From assembly GCA_018716005.1 (NCBI GenBank), contig DVKN01000012.1, positions 1 to 7,610 of the forward strand: a DNA stretch of 7,610 bases, written 5' to 3'. Source of the stretch: Candidatus Scatomorpha stercoravium (GTDB taxonomy: Bacteria; Bacillota; Clostridia; Oscillospirales; Oscillospiraceae). A program made the translations under genes and the position numbers. Below the pieces are notes generated by a model. It was not told the origin of the DNA. It was given only the letters and a program-made list of their open reading frames with translations, and did not search any database. Shown here piece after piece: positions 1 to 5,211 of this stretch (the first letter of the stretch is position 1; each line of letters opens with the position of its first letter).

Positions 1-1206
1 GACACCCTCGACGGCTGGTTCGACTCCGGCAGCACCCACATCGCCTCCATGGAGCTCGACAGCCCCGGCCGCTGGCCCGCCGAGATGTACCTCGAGGGCG
101 GCGACCAGTTCCGCGGCTGGTTCCAGAGCTCGCTGCTTATCGGCGTCGCCACCAAGGGCAAGGCCCCGTATAAGGAGTGCCTCTGCCACGGCTGGACCGT
201 CGACGGCGAGGGCAAGGCCATGCACAAGAGCCTCGGCAATGGCGTCGACCCCGCCGACCTCATCGCGAAGTACGGCGCGGACATCGTCCGCCTCTGGGCC
301 GCGAGCGCCGACTACCGCCTCGATATGCGCTGCTCCGACGCCATCTTCAAGCAGCTCAGCGAGAAGTACCTCAAGATTCGCAACACCGCGCGCTACATCC
401 TCGGCAACCTCGCGGGCTTCGACCCCGACCGCGACAGCGTGCCCGTGAGCGAGATGCCCGAGCTCGACCGCTGGGCCCTCAGCCGCCTGAACGCCCTCGT
501 CGCCAAGTGCCTGAACGCCTATGAGAAGTACGAGTTCTTCGCGGTCACCGCCGCCGTCCACGCCTTCTGCGTCGTGGATATGTCGAACTTCTACCTCGAC
601 GTCATTAAGGACCGCCTCTACTGCGACGCGAAGGACTCCCTGAGCCGCCGCAGTGCGCAGACCGCCATCTACACGATACTCGACCACCTCATGCGCCTGC
701 TCGCGCCGCTGCTGGCCTTCACCAGCAACGAGGTCTGGCAGGCCATGCCGCACGGCGAGGGCGCCGACAAGCGCCACGTCATGCTCAACGACATGCCGAA
801 GCCGGACGAGAGCCTCGCTCTCAGCGAGGACGAGGCCGTGCGCTGGGCGAACCTCATGGCCCTGCGCGACGACGTGAACAAGGCCCTCGAGCTCGCCCGC
901 GCCGAGAAGATTGTCGGCAAGCCGCTCGACGCCAAGGTCACCCTCTACGTCGCCGACGAGGCAAAGGCCGCCTGGGAGACCGTCAAGGACGCGGACCTCG
1001 CCGGGCTGTGCATCGTCAGCGAGCTCTGCGTGAGCGAGAGCCCCGTCGAGGGCTGGGCCGGCACCGAGATGCCGGGCGTCACCGTCAAGGTCGAGGCCAG
1101 CACCCTCCCGAAGTGCCCGCGCTGCTGGACGCACTCCGCCGGGATTGGCTCCGACGCCGAGCACCCCGAGCTCTGCCCGCGCTGCGCCGCTGCGCTGCGC
1201 GCGTAA
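1..1206 (+). CDS. ileS: Isoleucyl-tRNA synthetase, C-terminal part (5' end outside window)
   Basis: Class I aminoacyl-tRNA synthetase that charges tRNA-Ile with isoleucine in the cytoplasm. The reading frame is open from base 1, so only the last 401 residues are present; IleRS is usually about 900-950 residues, so roughly the first 530 (HIGH motif, CP1 editing domain) lie upstream. Visible at the left edge is the DGWFDSGSTH block of the catalytic domain, then the KMSKS loop in the variant form AMHKS (window residues 73-77) followed by SLGN. The anticodon-binding helical domain follows, with the typical NFYLDVIKDRLY block. The C-terminus has a Cys4 zinc site (C372, C375, C392, C395; CPRCW and CPRC), as in bacterial IleRS enzymes with a C-terminal zinc domain. 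The stop is TAA at 1204-1206. lspA follows after about 70 bases, the usual Firmicutes neighbour. Identity is very secure. Confidence 0.97.
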   Translation, partial: DTLDGWFDSGSTHIASMELDSPGRWPAEMYLEGGDQFRGWFQSSLLIGVATKGKAPYKECLCHGWTVDGEGKAMHKSLGNGVDPADLIAKYGADIVRLWAASADYRLDMRCSDAIFKQLSEKYLKIRNTARYILGNLAGFDPDRDSVPVSEMPELDRWALSRLNALVAKCLNAYEKYEFFAVTAAVHAFCVVDMSNFYLDVIKDRLYCDAKDSLSRRSAQTAIYTILDHLMRLLAPLLAFTSNEVWQAMPHGEGADKRHVMLNDMPKPDESLALSEDEAVRWANLMALRDDVNKALELARAEKIVGKPLDAKVTLYVADEAKAAWETVKDADLAGLCIVSELCVSESPVEGWAGTEMPGVTVKVEASTLPKCPRCWTHSAGIGSDAEHPELCPRCAAALRA

Positions 1207-1238
1207 GCGGCCCCGCCGTTTAAAGAGACAGCCGACCG

Positions 1239-1261
1239 GGCGGGGGGATTAACCCCCCGCC
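1239..1261 (+). promoter_or_regulatory. GC hairpin in the ileS-lspA gap, abutting the lspA ribosome binding site
   Basis: A perfect 9-bp stem, GGCGGGGGG (1239-1247) with CCCCCCGCC (1253-1261), encloses the 5-base loop ATTAA. The base after the stem starts the lspA Shine-Dalgarno (GGAAAGGA, 1262-1269). There is no T-tract after the stem, so it does not look like an intrinsic terminator. It could stabilise the 3' end of a processed ileS mRNA or limit ribosome access to lspA. The structure is seen; the role is inference. Confidence 0.5.
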
Positions 1262-1269
1262 GGAAAGGA
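1262..1269 (+). promoter_or_regulatory. Ribosome binding site that fixes the lspA start
   Basis: GGAAAGGA lies 6 bases before ATG 1276. An in-frame TTG at 1270 would directly touch this Shine-Dalgarno, so ATG 1276 is the better start. Confidence 0.75.
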
Positions 1270-1275
1270 TTGACT

Positions 1276-2193
1276 ATGATTTACGCCATTGCCGCCGTGC
1301 TGGTCCTGATACTCGACCAGGGGCTCAAATACTGGGTCACGGTGAACATCGCGCTCAACACCGGCTCCATACCCATCATCCCGGGCATGCTCGAGCTCGT
1401 GAACATTCACAACACCGGCGCCGCCTTCGGCATACTGCCCGGCGGCGGCTGGCGCTGGATTTTCGTCGTGATAGCGCTGGTGTTCGTCGTCATCGCCGTC
1501 TACGCCATAAAGCACGGCCTCATACGCGGGGCCGTCGGCCGCTGGGCGGTCGTCGGCGTTGTCGCCGGCGCGATTGGCAACTGCATCGACCGCGTGCTCA
1601 ACGGCTACGTGGTGGATATGTTCAAGCCCACCTTCCTCGAGGGCACGGTCTTCGGCGCGATATTCAACGTCGCGGACATCTTTATCTCCTGCTGCGGCGT
1701 CCTCTTCTGCCTCTACATCCTCTTCAGCCGCGAGTACAAGACGGTTAAGAGCGCGGACGCAGACGATTTCGAGGAGCGCCCGGCCAAGAAGTCCCGCCCC
1801 GGCCTCACGATGGGCAGCCGCGTCCGCACCGGCGGCAGCCACGCGAAGGGCCCCGGGAACACCCGCCGCGTCCCCGCCCGCGAGGCGAGGAGCGAGCGCC
1901 CCCTCCGCCCCGCCGCCGAGAGCGCGCCCGAGCGCACGCGCATCCCCGTGCAGCAGCCGCGCCCGGCCCGCCGCCCGGCGCAGGACGCGCAGCCGGCCCG
2001 CAGGGCCGACCCGGCGAACCCCTTCGCCGAGTGGGAGAGCGGCGCCGCGCAGCCGTCCGCCCCCGCCGCGGCCGAGCCCGCCGTGAGCGCGCCCGCCGCG
2101 GACGCGAAGGCGCCCCAGCCGGCGAAGAAGCCGGAGAGCGCCGCGCATGAGTTCACGCTCGAGGAAATCCTCGCGGAGTTCTCGGACAAATGA
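1276..2193 (+). CDS. lspA: Lipoprotein signal peptidase (signal peptidase II) with a long C-terminal extension
   Basis: Membrane aspartic protease that removes the signal peptide from prolipoproteins after Lgt adds diacylglycerol. The product is 305 residues from ATG 1276. Residues 1-154 are a complete LspA: a first helix with LILDQGLKYW (D14), NTGAAFG (46-52), GNCIDRVLNGYVVDMF with catalytic D114, and FNVADIF with catalytic D134. Four hydrophobic segments fit the family topology, with both ends in the cytosol. LspA is normally about 150-170 residues, yet here about 150 more follow (155-305). They are rich in Ala, Pro, Arg and Glu, look disordered, contain many Arg pairs, and end in the helical motif EFTLEEILAEF (292-302). 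The extension is in the same uninterrupted frame and its stop overlaps the next gene's start (ATGA), so it is not an obvious frameshift product. The gene is probably co-transcribed with ileS and translationally coupled to the downstream synthase. The core function is secure; the tail's role is unknown. Confidence 0.95.
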   Translation: MIYAIAAVLVLILDQGLKYWVTVNIALNTGSIPIIPGMLELVNIHNTGAAFGILPGGGWRWIFVVIALVFVVIAVYAIKHGLIRGAVGRWAVVGVVAGAIGNCIDRVLNGYVVDMFKPTFLEGTVFGAIFNVADIFISCCGVLFCLYILFSREYKTVKSADADDFEERPAKKSRPGLTMGSRVRTGGSHAKGPGNTRRVPAREARSERPLRPAAESAPERTRIPVQQPRPARRPAQDAQPARRADPANPFAEWESGAAQPSAPAAAEPAVSAPAADAKAPQPAKKPESAAHEFTLEEILAEFSDK

Positions 2194-3104
2194 GCGAGAT
2201 AGTATATGTAAAAGCCTTGGAGAGCGGCGAGCGCATCGACGCTCTCCTCGCGCGTTATATGGACTCCCTCACCCGCTCGCAGGCCCAGCGCCTCATCGAG
2301 GCCGGGGCCGTCACGCTCGGCGGCGCCGAGGTGAAGAAGAACCGCAAGTCCGCCGCGGGCGAAACCTACCGCGTCGAGCTGCCCGAGCCCGCGGAAATCC
2401 CGCTCACGGCCCAGGACATCCCGCTCGACGTCGTCTATGAGGACGCGGACGTCGTCGTGGTCAACAAGCCGCGCGGCATGGTCGTCCACCCCGCGCCGGG
2501 GCACCCGGACGGCACGCTCGTGAACGCGCTCATGTTCCACTGCGGCGAGAGCCTCTCCGGCATAGGCGGCGAGCGCCGGCCCGGCATCGTCCACCGCATA
2601 GACAAGGACACCTCGGGCCTCATAATCGCCGCGAAGAACGACTTCGCCCATCTCGCCCTCAGCGAGCAGCTCGCCGACCACAGCCTCGCGCGCGTCTACG
2701 AGTGCGTCGTGCGCGGCCGCATGAGGGAGGACTCGGGCACGGTGGACGCGCCCATAGCCCGCCACCCGTCGGACCGCAAGCGCATGGCCGTCGTCCCCGG
2801 CGGCCGCCGCGCCGTGACGCACTGGGAGGTCATCGCGCGCTACAACGGCTGGACGCACCTGCGCTGTAAGCTCGAGACGGGCCGCACGCATCAGATAAGG
2901 GTGCACATGGCCCACCTCGGCCACCCCATCCTCGGCGACGAAATCTACGGCCGCGGCTGCGAGAAGGGCCTCGCCGGCCAGTGCCTCCACGCCCGCGAGC
3001 TCAGCTTCATCCACCCCCGCACGAAAGCCCCCACCCACCTCGAAACCGAGCTCCCCGCCTACTTCCGAGAAGTCCTGGCCAAATTAGGCCCCCCCGAAGC
3101 ATAA
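2190..3104 (+). CDS. rluD: RluA/RluD-family 23S rRNA pseudouridine synthase
   Basis: Isomerises specific uridines to pseudouridine, most likely in 23S rRNA, in the cytoplasm. The product is 304 residues, normal for the family. An N-terminal S4-type RNA-binding domain covers about residues 12-65 (GERIDALLARY, then SQAQRLIEAGAVTLGG). The catalytic domain begins at VVVVNKPRGMVVHPAPGH and carries the signature HRIDKDTSG with the presumed catalytic D138. It ends with GRTHQIRVHMAHLGHPILGDEIYG (about 231-254), cited here in parts: GRTHQIRVHM and LGHPILGD are the diagnostic blocks. ATG 2190 overlaps the lspA TGA; only a weak GGAG (2175-2178) stands 11 bases upstream, so coupling to lspA translation is likely. 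The gene directly after lspA in Bacillus is ylyB, a member of this family. Membership is certain; the RluD target positions (helix 69 of 23S rRNA) are inferred. Confidence 0.93.
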   Translation: MSEIVYVKALESGERIDALLARYMDSLTRSQAQRLIEAGAVTLGGAEVKKNRKSAAGETYRVELPEPAEIPLTAQDIPLDVVYEDADVVVVNKPRGMVVHPAPGHPDGTLVNALMFHCGESLSGIGGERRPGIVHRIDKDTSGLIIAAKNDFAHLALSEQLADHSLARVYECVVRGRMREDSGTVDAPIARHPSDRKRMAVVPGGRRAVTHWEVIARYNGWTHLRCKLETGRTHQIRVHMAHLGHPILGDEIYGRGCEKGLAGQCLHARELSFIHPRTKAPTHLETELPAYFREVLAKLGPPEA

Positions 3105-3131
3105 AAACACGGCGCCGCAAATGCGGCGCCG
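3105..3131 (-). terminator. Intrinsic terminator for the HAD gene, in the convergent gap
   Basis: A stem of 9-10 bp (CGGCGCCGCA at 3110-3119 with TGCGGCGCCG at 3122-3131) forms around a loop of 2-4 bases. Read leftward, the stem is followed by GTGTTTTTA, a U-tract supplied by the A-run at 3103-3107 just beside the rightward rRNA-synthase stop. Read rightward, the stem is followed only by CGCTGCGTTATTGG, so it should work mainly for the leftward transcript and at best weakly for the ileS-lspA operon. Confidence 0.8.
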
Positions 3132-3173
3132 CGCTGCGTTATTGGGGTTCGCTGCCTCGGGCCGGCGCGGAGC

Positions 3174-3896
3174 TTATTCGGCCCGGGCGGCGGAGGCTAT
3201 GTATTTCTTCAGCTCCGGGAAGCCGCCGTGGGGATAGGCGTCCAGGGGCGCGCCGGAGCGGTTTATGAGGCAGTCGGTGAGGAGGAAGGCGCTTATGCCG
3301 GCCGCGGAGGCGGCCTCGGCGTCCTCGTCCGCGTCGTTGCCTACCATCAGGCACTCCGCGCCGTCGAGGCCGCGGCGGCGGAGGATGTCGCGGTAGTAGT
3401 CGGGGTTCGGCTTGCAGTACGAGCAGTTGTCGTAGGTGGTTATGAGCTCGAAGTCCTCCGGCCTCAGCCCCGCCCAGCCTATGCGCAGCCGCGTGGCCGC
3501 CGGCGGGAAGAGCGGGTTCGTGGCGAGGATGCACCTGAGCCCCAGCCCGCGGGCGAGCGCCACGGTCTCCGCCGCCGCGGGATTATAGCCGCAGAAGCGC
3601 CGCGCGGCGTCAAAGTCGCGCTCGTAGAACTCCTCGATGAGCGGCCTGTCGGCCAGCGCGCCCTCGCCGAATATCCCGGTGAAGCGCGCCCAGAAGGCCT
3701 CCTCGTTCGTGCGCGAGCCGTCGTTCGCGACCATCGCGGCCACCCCGGCCCAGATGCCGTCCACCAGGGCCTTCAGCTCATAGCCGCGCGGCGCGAGCTT
3801 GGCGGCAAGCAGCTTGAAGTAGCCGCGCGTGAATTCGTCGTTGTCCATCGGCAGCAGGGTGCCGTCCAGGTCAAACATTACGGTGCTTATACTCAC
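3174..3896 (-). CDS. HAD-superfamily hydrolase (putative phosphatase)
   Basis: Predicted cytosolic Mg-dependent phosphatase of the haloacid dehalogenase superfamily; the substrate is unknown. The product is 240 residues and all four HAD motifs are present: motif I FDLDGT (nucleophile D9, acid/base D11), motif II ILATNP (T126), motif III Lys in CKPNPDYY (K162) and motif IV VGNDADED (D188, D192). The helical insert between motifs I and II (about residues 16-100) marks a subfamily I cap. The CSYCKPNPDYY block, with two Cys before the catalytic Lys, recalls uncharacterised HAD proteins of Firmicutes. The start is GTG at 3896 (antisense CAC 3894-3896), chosen because AAGGAG (3905-3910) stands 8 bases upstream; an ATG at 3878 would cut off the strand leading to motif I. 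The gene is monocistronic, with its own promoter and terminator, and converges on the lspA operon. Its neighbours give no clue to the substrate. Confidence 0.88.
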   Translation of the reverse strand: MSISTVMFDLDGTLLPMDNDEFTRGYFKLLAAKLAPRGYELKALVDGIWAGVAAMVANDGSRTNEEAFWARFTGIFGEGALADRPLIEEFYERDFDAARRFCGYNPAAAETVALARGLGLRCILATNPLFPPAATRLRIGWAGLRPEDFELITTYDNCSYCKPNPDYYRDILRRRGLDGAECLMVGNDADEDAEAASAAGISAFLLTDCLINRSGAPLDAYPHGGFPELKKYIASAARAE

Positions 3897-3904
3897 AGGC
3901 AGTT

Positions 3905-3910
3905 CTCCTT
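3905..3910 (-). promoter_or_regulatory. Ribosome binding site that fixes the HAD gene GTG start
   Basis: AAGGAG on the minus strand lies 8 bases before GTG 3896. This supports the GTG over the internal ATG six codons later. Confidence 0.7.
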
Positions 3911-3928
3911 ATCCATAGTGCGAGTATA

Positions 3929-3957
3929 AATATACCGCCGTCGGGGCGGAAAATCAA
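3929..3957 (-). promoter_or_regulatory. SigA-type promoter of the HAD gene
   Basis: On the minus strand the -35 is TTGATT (3957-3952) and the -10 is TATATT (3934-3929), separated by exactly 17 bases. Transcription should start near 3922, giving a leader of about 25 bases that contains the ribosome binding site. The spacer holds the inverted repeat CCGCC-5-GGCGG (3935-3939 and 3945-3949), a possible operator. The match is visible; activity is inference. Confidence 0.75.
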
Positions 3958-3998
3958 CCCTCACACCCCGCCCGGGTGTGCAGTCCGCCCTCCGGCGG
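3950..3998 (-). terminator. Probable weak terminator of the zinc-ribbon gene (two tandem hairpins)
   Basis: Leftward from the zinc-ribbon gene stop come a 5-bp hairpin (CCGCC 3985-3989 with GGCGG 3994-3998) and a 7-bp hairpin (CACACCC 3962-3968 with GGGTGTG 3974-3980, 5-base loop). The second is followed on the minus strand by AGGGTTGATTTT, a poor U-tract that overlaps the -35 box of the HAD promoter. Some readthrough into the HAD gene is plausible. Confidence 0.45.
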
Positions 3999-3999
3999 G

Positions 4000-5034
4000 C
4001 TATATCCGGGCGAAGGCCTCCTCCGTGTGCGGGTTGCGCAGGCAGGGCGTATCGAGCGCGGCGGGGAGGCTCTCGACGTCCAGCGCGCGGGCGATCCAGC
4101 TGCGGCAGGGCTCGGAGAGCTGCGAGGCGTCATAGCCCGGCAGGTACAGGTAGAGCGACTCCGTGCCGTGGATGCCGCGGGCCGTGTCGTATACGTAGAG
4201 CGTCTCGTCCTCCTCGCTCAGGCGGCTGCCGCCGGTCCGGCCGGCGTACTCCATTTCTTCAATATAGAGCCGGTATTCCTGCGCGCCCAGGCGCTCGGCC
4301 CTGAAGCGGCCCGTGAACTCGGCGAGGACGGTGTAGGTGTAGCCGTCCGGCGGCTCGGGCAGGTCGAACTGCGGGCGCGGGTTGCCCCGGCTGACGGCGG
4401 TGTAGCGGCCGGTGAAGCTCCCGTCCGGCGCTATTTCCAGCACCGTCTCCCATCCGCCGACGCGGTCGGTAAATACGAAGGAGCCGTCGAGCTCGTTGAA
4501 GGGGGCCGTCCCTCCCTCCGGCGCGGCGCTCTCGTCCGGCTCCGGGCTCTCGGAGGGCCCGGCGCTCGCTTCCGGCGCGGCGCTGCCCTCAGCCGGCGCG
4601 CCCGTCCCGCCGGGCGTCGGCGCGCCCCCTCCCCCGCCGCGCAGGGCGAGGGCCAGCACGAGCAGCAGCACGACGGCGGCGGCCAGCACGGCCAATATGA
4701 CGGCGGTCGAGACCTTCCGCGCCCGGCCCGGGCCCCGTCGGGCATGGGCTCCCGGCTGTGCGCTCCGCTGCGGAGCGCGGCGCTGCGCCTCACGCGGCGG
4801 CGGCCTTCGCCCCGATGCGTCCGGCGCCCGTCGCTCAGGTGCGTCAGAGGCCCGGCGCTCAGGTGCGTCCGGAGTCCTGCGCTCCGGCGTGTCAGGCGTC
4901 TTAGCGGCCCCGCCGCCCTCCGGCGCGGGGACGCCCTCCGTCATTTCAGGCTCCGGCTCCGAAACCGGCGTCCCGCAGCGCGGGCAGTACCGGCTCGCCG
5001 GCGAGAGCCTGGTTCCACAGTTGCGGCAATACAT
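4000..5034 (-). CDS. Zinc-ribbon, single-pass membrane protein of unknown function
   Basis: The function is not recognised. The product is 344 residues from ATG 5034. An N-terminal Cys4 zinc ribbon (C3, C6, C17, C20; CRNCG and CPRCG) is followed by a disordered Pro/Arg-rich region (about 25-105) holding four octapeptide repeats of TPDAPERR type. Next is one hydrophobic helix (about 109-131), preceded by Arg/Lys, then a Gly/Pro/Glu linker (about 133-178). The C-terminal globular part (about 179-344) has alternating beta-type sequence including GSFVFTDRVGGW, DGSFTGRY, LAEFTGRF and LYLYLPGY. Positive charge on the N-terminal side puts the zinc ribbon in the cytosol and the C-terminal domain outside. 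This C-terminal pattern resembles uncharacterised zinc-ribbon proteins of Clostridia that I recall only in outline. An in-frame ATG at 5058 is rejected because codons 3-6 from it are the Shine-Dalgarno itself. The gene has its own promoter and ends at TAG 4000-4002. The open frame and domain order are convincing; any role in envelope sensing is a guess. Confidence 0.85.
   Translation of the reverse strand: MYCRNCGTRLSPASRYCPRCGTPVSEPEPEMTEGVPAPEGGGAAKTPDTPERRTPDAPERRASDAPERRAPDASGRRPPPREAQRRAPQRSAQPGAHARRGPGRARKVSTAVILAVLAAAVVLLLVLALALRGGGGGAPTPGGTGAPAEGSAAPEASAGPSESPEPDESAAPEGGTAPFNELDGSFVFTDRVGGWETVLEIAPDGSFTGRYTAVSRGNPRPQFDLPEPPDGYTYTVLAEFTGRFRAERLGAQEYRLYIEEMEYAGRTGGSRLSEEDETLYVYDTARGIHGTESLYLYLPGYDASQLSEPCRSWIARALDVESLPAALDTPCLRNPHTEEAFARI
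4804..4899 (-). repeat. Four tandem 24-bp repeats coding for octapeptides
   Basis: Inside the zinc-ribbon gene, four consecutive 24-base units encode TPDTPERR, TPDAPERR, ASDAPERR and APDASGRR (about residues 46-77). The last unit is the most diverged. The DNA units share GAGCG and GACGCA-type blocks, as expected for duplication within the gene. They lie in the cytosolic linker before the membrane helix and add Arg pairs and Pro. Confidence 0.85.
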
Positions 5035-5040
5035 GGCGCG

Positions 5041-5050
5041 CCTCCTCTCC
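5041..5050 (-). promoter_or_regulatory. Ribosome binding site that fixes the zinc-ribbon gene start
   Basis: GGAGAGGAGG on the minus strand lies 6 bases before ATG 5034. It sits inside the codons that would follow an upstream ATG at 5058, so the downstream ATG, whose second codon leads straight into the zinc ribbon, is the real start. Confidence 0.85.
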
Positions 5051-5069
5051 GCAATCATTCTACGCCTAC

Positions 5070-5098
5070 ATTGTAGCGAATTTGTATCCCCCCGTCAA
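5070..5098 (-). promoter_or_regulatory. SigA-type promoter of the zinc-ribbon gene
   Basis: On the minus strand the -35 is TTGACG (5098-5093) and the -10 is TACAAT (5075-5070), with a 17-base spacer; both are one base off consensus. The start point should fall near 5063, leaving about 29 bases of leader. The -10 is embedded in a small palindrome, CTACA-T-TGTAG on the plus strand (5066-5076), which could be an operator or chance. Confidence 0.8.
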
Positions 5099-5144
5099 CG
5101 CCCCCCGCCCGCATCCCCGCGCTCACGCCGCGGAGGGGAATGCG

Positions 5145-5182
5145 AAAAATCCAGCCGGTTTGGGAGAACCGGCGGGATTTTT
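5145..5182 (-). terminator. Intrinsic terminator of the phosphoketolase gene (symmetric hairpin)
   Basis: AAAAATCC (5145-5152) pairs with GGATTTTT (5175-5182), and GCCGGTT (5154-5160) with AACCGGC (5167-5173). This gives 15 bp interrupted by one mismatch, with a 6-base loop. It begins about 30 bases past the xfp stop. The A-stem-T layout allows termination in either direction, and the plus-strand side continues into further T-runs (5181-5198). The rest of 5099-5211 holds no gene that I can see. Confidence 0.85.
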
Positions 5183-5211
5183 CTGTTTTTTGCTTTTTGG
5201 GCCTTTTCGGC

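Noticed and set aside
217..231. KMSKS loop of IleRS reads AMHKS, which might suggest loss of a catalytic residue
   Set aside because: The second Lys and the Ser are kept, followed by SLGN, and this variant is, as far as I recall, common in IleRS of Clostridia, so it is not a defect.
1249..2148. 299-codon minus-strand frame opposite lspA
   Set aside because: Its Gly/Arg/Ala-rich translation is an artefact of high GC, and the plus strand encodes an unmistakable LspA.
1713..3038. 441-codon open frame on the minus strand across the lspA tail and the pseudouridine synthase
   Set aside because: It is antisense to two well-supported genes, is rich in Ala/Val/Arg/Gly as expected from GC-rich codon shadows, and shows no domain or plausible ribosome binding site.
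3228..3929. 233-codon rightward open frame opposite the HAD gene
   Set aside because: The minus strand carries all four HAD motifs plus a promoter and ribosome binding site; the opposite frame has no recognisable feature.
4760..4778. Perfect 9-bp inverted repeat (GCGCTCCGC-T-GCGGAGCGC) inside the zinc-ribbon gene
   Set aside because: It lies within codons of the Arg/Ala/Pro-rich linker with no second copy noticed in the window; in such GC-rich sequence it is probably chance and too tight to form a good hairpin.
5035..5058. Upstream in-frame ATG giving a 352-residue zinc-ribbon protein
   Set aside because: The eight added codons include the GGAGAGGAGG ribosome binding site for the next ATG, and no second ribosome binding site precedes ATG 5058.
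3976..5076. Long rightward open frames opposite the zinc-ribbon gene
   Set aside because: The leftward frame has a Cys4 zinc ribbon, a TM helix, a promoter and a strong ribosome binding site; the rightward translations are low-complexity Arg/Pro/Ala.
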